The notes under the pieces: generated by a model
What the model was told of the DNA's origin: nothing
Database searches by the model: none
Seen by the model: the letters and a program-made list of their open reading frames with translations, nothing else
DNA from: Candidatus Methanophagaceae archaeon
GTDB taxonomy: Archaea > Halobacteriota > Syntropharchaeia > Alkanophagales > Methanospirareceae
Assembly: GCA_013374505.1 (NCBI GenBank)
Contig: QENJ01000103.1
Location: 1-7,587 of the forward strand
Length of the DNA: 7,587 nucleotides
Direction: 5' to 3'
Shown here: one piece after another, positions 5,755-7,587 of the stretch
Numbering within the stretch: position 1 is the stretch's first letter
How the letters are laid out: every line of letters starts with the position of its first letter
Program-made: the position numbers and the translations under genes

Positions 5755-6735
5755 TTATTCCGTTTTTTCTACATTTACAACAACGTTTCCCGAAATAAAA
5801 TCTTTAGAAGATGCTGTTACAGTAAAAGTCCCGGGTTCGTTGGATCTAAACCACACAGAGAGTACACCTTTTTTTGTTTCCATCTGTATAATTTTTTCAC
5901 CCTTTGTTGTTGGGACCGCCTCTGTAATTTCTTTATCAGACAGGTATTCTCCACTAGTCTCAAAAGTTATCTTTACTCCAGTCGAGGGAACATCACTTGC
6001 TTTCCAGACTTTATATTTTTCCATCTTCAAATCTTCCAATCCCGCCAAGGTCCATTCTTTCAATTGAGCTGTAATCACTACAGACTCATTAACTGTTATG
6101 TCCTTTTTTGCAGGTATAACTTCTATAGACTTGGTATACTGTAAAATTCCATAAATCAGATCTATCCGATAGCGATGATATTTTAAAAATGTCTCGTAAC
6201 TACTCCAAATACAAAAGCCTGCTAATACAAGTGGTACTACACATCCCAAAATGAAAGACTGCCAAGCACATATGTGCAAGATATCACGGAAATAAAACGG
6301 AGCGATACAGGAAAAAGCAATTAATGAAATAGCTATATTCCCATAGAATTCCGCATAGCAATAATATTTATCCGTCAAATGCGTAAATGCCTCCTTATCT
6401 CGCGTGAAATAATAAAAATGCTTGATATTTGAAGAGGGGTATAAACTTTTTCGTTCTATCTCCAGGTCTTTAAACTTTTGACATTTCTCAAAAATGCCTT
6501 TTTCTAATGTGTGTTGTAGTCCATCAATGAGAATTCCTAAAATAGTTCCTACGAGAATAATGAACCCTATAACCATCAAAAAGTCACCAATTGTTCCACA
6601 TGCCCATAAAGTTAAATCATATTGGGTTATTAATAGATCAAGTAACATAAACACGCCCAGGGCCAAGAAGAAACCTGGGAATGTATGCGATAGGAGCGTT
6701 TCAAAATTGAATTGAGAAGGTATTGCGGGTGCCAT
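5755..6735 (-). CDS. Four-helix membrane protein with C-terminal Ig-like (BIG-type) domain
   Basis: The protein has 326 residues. Hydrophobic helices lie at about 18-39, 49-72, 128-149 and 158-180. Between helices 2 and 3 is a charged loop (73-125) rich in Lys and Glu, likely cytoplasmic. Residues 202-326 are a beta-sandwich domain resembling bacterial Ig-like (BIG/invasin) repeats: IEVIPAKKDITVNESVVITA, then GVKITFETSGEYLSDKE, then PGTFTVTASSKDFISGNVVV. ATG 6735 fits a BRE/TATA promoter centred near 6766, giving a very short or absent leader. Four helices plus a positively charged HRYR after helix 4 would place the Ig-like domain in the cytoplasm, which is unusual; an uncounted or half helix could reverse this. 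It is the first gene of a probable two-gene operon with the Ig-like ectodomain protein. I do not recognise a named family. Confidence 0.8.
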   Translation of the reverse strand: MAPAIPSQFNFETLLSHTFPGFFLALGVFMLLDLLITQYDLTLWACGTIGDFLMVIGFIILVGTILGILIDGLQHTLEKGIFEKCQKFKDLEIERKSLYPSSNIKHFYYFTRDKEAFTHLTDKYYCYAEFYGNIAISLIAFSCIAPFYFRDILHICAWQSFILGCVVPLVLAGFCIWSSYETFLKYHRYRIDLIYGILQYTKSIEVIPAKKDITVNESVVITAQLKEWTLAGLEDLKMEKYKVWKASDVPSTGVKITFETSGEYLSDKEITEAVPTTKGEKIIQMETKKGVLSVWFRSNEPGTFTVTASSKDFISGNVVVNVEKTE

Positions 6736-6743
6736 GTATTATT

Positions 6744-6935
6744 TTATCCATGAATTTTCAAGTATAAAAACTTTCCGAGCTCTTCATCACACTCTAATTG
6801 TAGTGATATTGTAACGCTAGTATTTGTATGCTTCTTTCCCAGCTCAACCAGCTCTACGGACGCGAAGAAATCCTTGAACATCTTCGGGTGTTCGGTATGA
6901 ACGGGATATACCCTATCGGGTTTTATCTTTTTACA
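6744..6935 (-). pseudogene. C-terminal remnant of a beta-CASP metallo-beta-lactamase nuclease (RNase J-like)
   Basis: A minus-strand frame of 63 codons, from just after TGA 6936-6938 to TAA 6744-6746, begins CKKIKPDRVYPVHTEHPKMF and continues VELVELGKKH. The IKP-x-x-V-x-P-V-H-T-E-H-P-x-x-F pattern is the late His motif (motif C) of beta-CASP metallo-beta-lactamases such as archaeal RNase J-like and related MBL exonucleases. In the family it is followed by a short strand and G-K-x-Y, as here. None of the upstream catalytic motifs (HxHxDH, beta-CASP motifs A and B) is present. Upstream, the same frame reads KAEVFFVRKMGGFNV before the TGA and meets a TAA soon after. The last ~25 codons probably represent read-through beyond the original end, because the next operon's promoter lies within them. 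I infer a fragment left by deletion. The plus-strand frame overlapping it at 6828-7052 is an accidental shadow. Confidence 0.6.
6763..6777 (-). promoter_or_regulatory. Strong BRE/TATA promoter for the Ig-domain membrane operon
   Basis: On the minus strand CGGAAAG (BRE, 6771-6777) runs directly into TTTTTATA (6763-6770). The expected start site is about 25 bases downstream, near 6740, so the mRNA for the gene starting at 6735 is nearly leaderless. The promoter lies inside the tail of the degraded beta-CASP reading frame. Confidence 0.6.
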
Positions 6936-7250
6936 TCAAACGTTGAAACCACCCATTTTGCGGACAAAAAAGACTTCCGCTTTTTACCAGAATTTTCAAA
7001 TCACAAAATCCAAATCTCAAACACAGGGATATTGTTGCCCCTATTTATTTAACATTTTCTATCATTTCACGAACTGTTTGCCCCTTTCCCCCACGATTAC
7101 AAAATCATTTATAATATCACTTAACCGATAAAAAGGCAAAATATGTTAAACATTTTTTGTCACTATTTTGTTGAATAATCCCACAAATCTTCATAGTATT
7201 TTTTATGGAGAGTGAATATAAGCTGTGGGATGCGATAAAAATACTGAGAA
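6936..7250. other. AT-rich gene-free stretch
   Basis: No frame on either strand gives convincing protein. The plus-strand TTATAA at 7109-7114 also reads TTATAA on the minus strand (minus TTATAAAT at 7107-7114) and could be a promoter relic. A short minus-strand frame nearby reads IVGERGKQFVK before stopping, too short to interpret. This looks like decayed intergenic DNA. Confidence 0.4.
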
Positions 7251-7586
7251 TTATAAAACATGCAACTGATTAATGGCAAAATACAATTTACAAAGTAAAT
7301 CTCTGAAAACGATAAGAATTGCTAATAAGCGCTAAGCCTCTTCTATAACTGGTTCTATATCACAACTTTGTAAAAAATATACATGCTTCAATATCCCTGT
7401 CATTCCATGTTTGTAACCCGTGTATAATTGATAATGGCGTCTAAAATACTTTGAGATAATTTTTATGTCTTTTTAAAACCTTTCAATCGATCTTTTACCT
7501 TTTAAAATTTCTTTATCCGTTAAGTCAATCCGGTTGTATCCAAATAAATTCCAAAAATGGTTGAGTTTGAAATGAAGGTGGGACAC
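7251..7586 (-). pseudogene. Decayed coding region with two internal stops, possibly a DDE transposase end
   Basis: One minus-strand frame entering from the right edge stays protein-like for about 112 codons across TAA 7473-7475 and TAG 7332-7334, ending at TAA 7251-7253. It reads FWNLFGYNRIDLTDKEILKG, KRSIERF, stop, KDIKIISKYFRRHYQLYTGY, then GILKHVYFLQSCDIEPVIEE, A, stop, RLLAILIVFRDLL. The sense continues in phase on both sides of each stop, which argues for a gene lost by point mutation. A KGKRSIERF-type motif followed by basic helices resembles the region around the catalytic Glu of DDE transposases, but I cannot name the family and the N-terminal part is outside the window. Confidence 0.45.
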
Positions 7587-7587
7587 T

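Noticed and set aside
6828..7052. Plus-strand 74-codon frame
   Set aside because: It is antisense to the beta-CASP motif and runs into AT-rich DNA; no signal of its own.

Overview
The window looks like a fragment of an archaeal chromosome, most likely an uncultured euryarchaeon. I cannot fix the lineage. Three things point to archaea: a secreted protein of the C-terminal beta-propeller family (COG4880 / Beta_propel), a recognisable N-terminus of the archaea-specific DNA polymerase D large subunit (DP2, polC), and BRE/TATA-type promoters placed so that two transcripts on the minus strand would be leaderless or nearly so. I see no tRNA, rRNA or CRISPR array.

Layout, left to right. (1) The left edge cuts through the C-terminal end of a DDE transposase (+ strand, to 341), followed by a T-rich stretch and a promoter region. 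(2) 561-2630 (+) is an intact gene for a large membrane-anchored extracellular beta-propeller protein. (3) 2631-2982 has no convincing gene, though the minus strand carries short, broken protein-like reading. (4) 2983-4006 is an IS481-like insertion sequence with 23-bp imperfect terminal inverted repeats. Its transposase (-) carries two in-frame TGA codons and is probably dead. (5) Abutting the right IS end is the first ~120 codons of polC (4007-4374, -), broken by a one-base frameshift and cut off exactly at the IS. The remaining ~1000 codons are absent from the other side of the IS. (6) Just upstream of polC, 18 bases apart, is a small coiled-coil protein (4393-4794, -) built from an internal duplication of 55-residue period. 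(7) 4893-6735 (-) holds two closely spaced genes for membrane proteins with immunoglobulin-like beta domains, one of them densely covered in N-glycosylation sequons. They share one promoter. (8) Directly upstream are the C-terminal remnant of a beta-CASP metallo-beta-lactamase nuclease (6744-6935, -), an AT-rich gene-free stretch, and at the right edge another decayed coding region with two stops.

Overall, three intact envelope proteins and one small coiled-coil protein sit among gene wreckage: two transposases, polC, a beta-CASP nuclease and one unidentified gene. The most striking observation is the severed polC. The best candidate for an undescribed functional unit is the two-gene Ig-domain membrane pair. 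Its role cannot be read from sequence alone.
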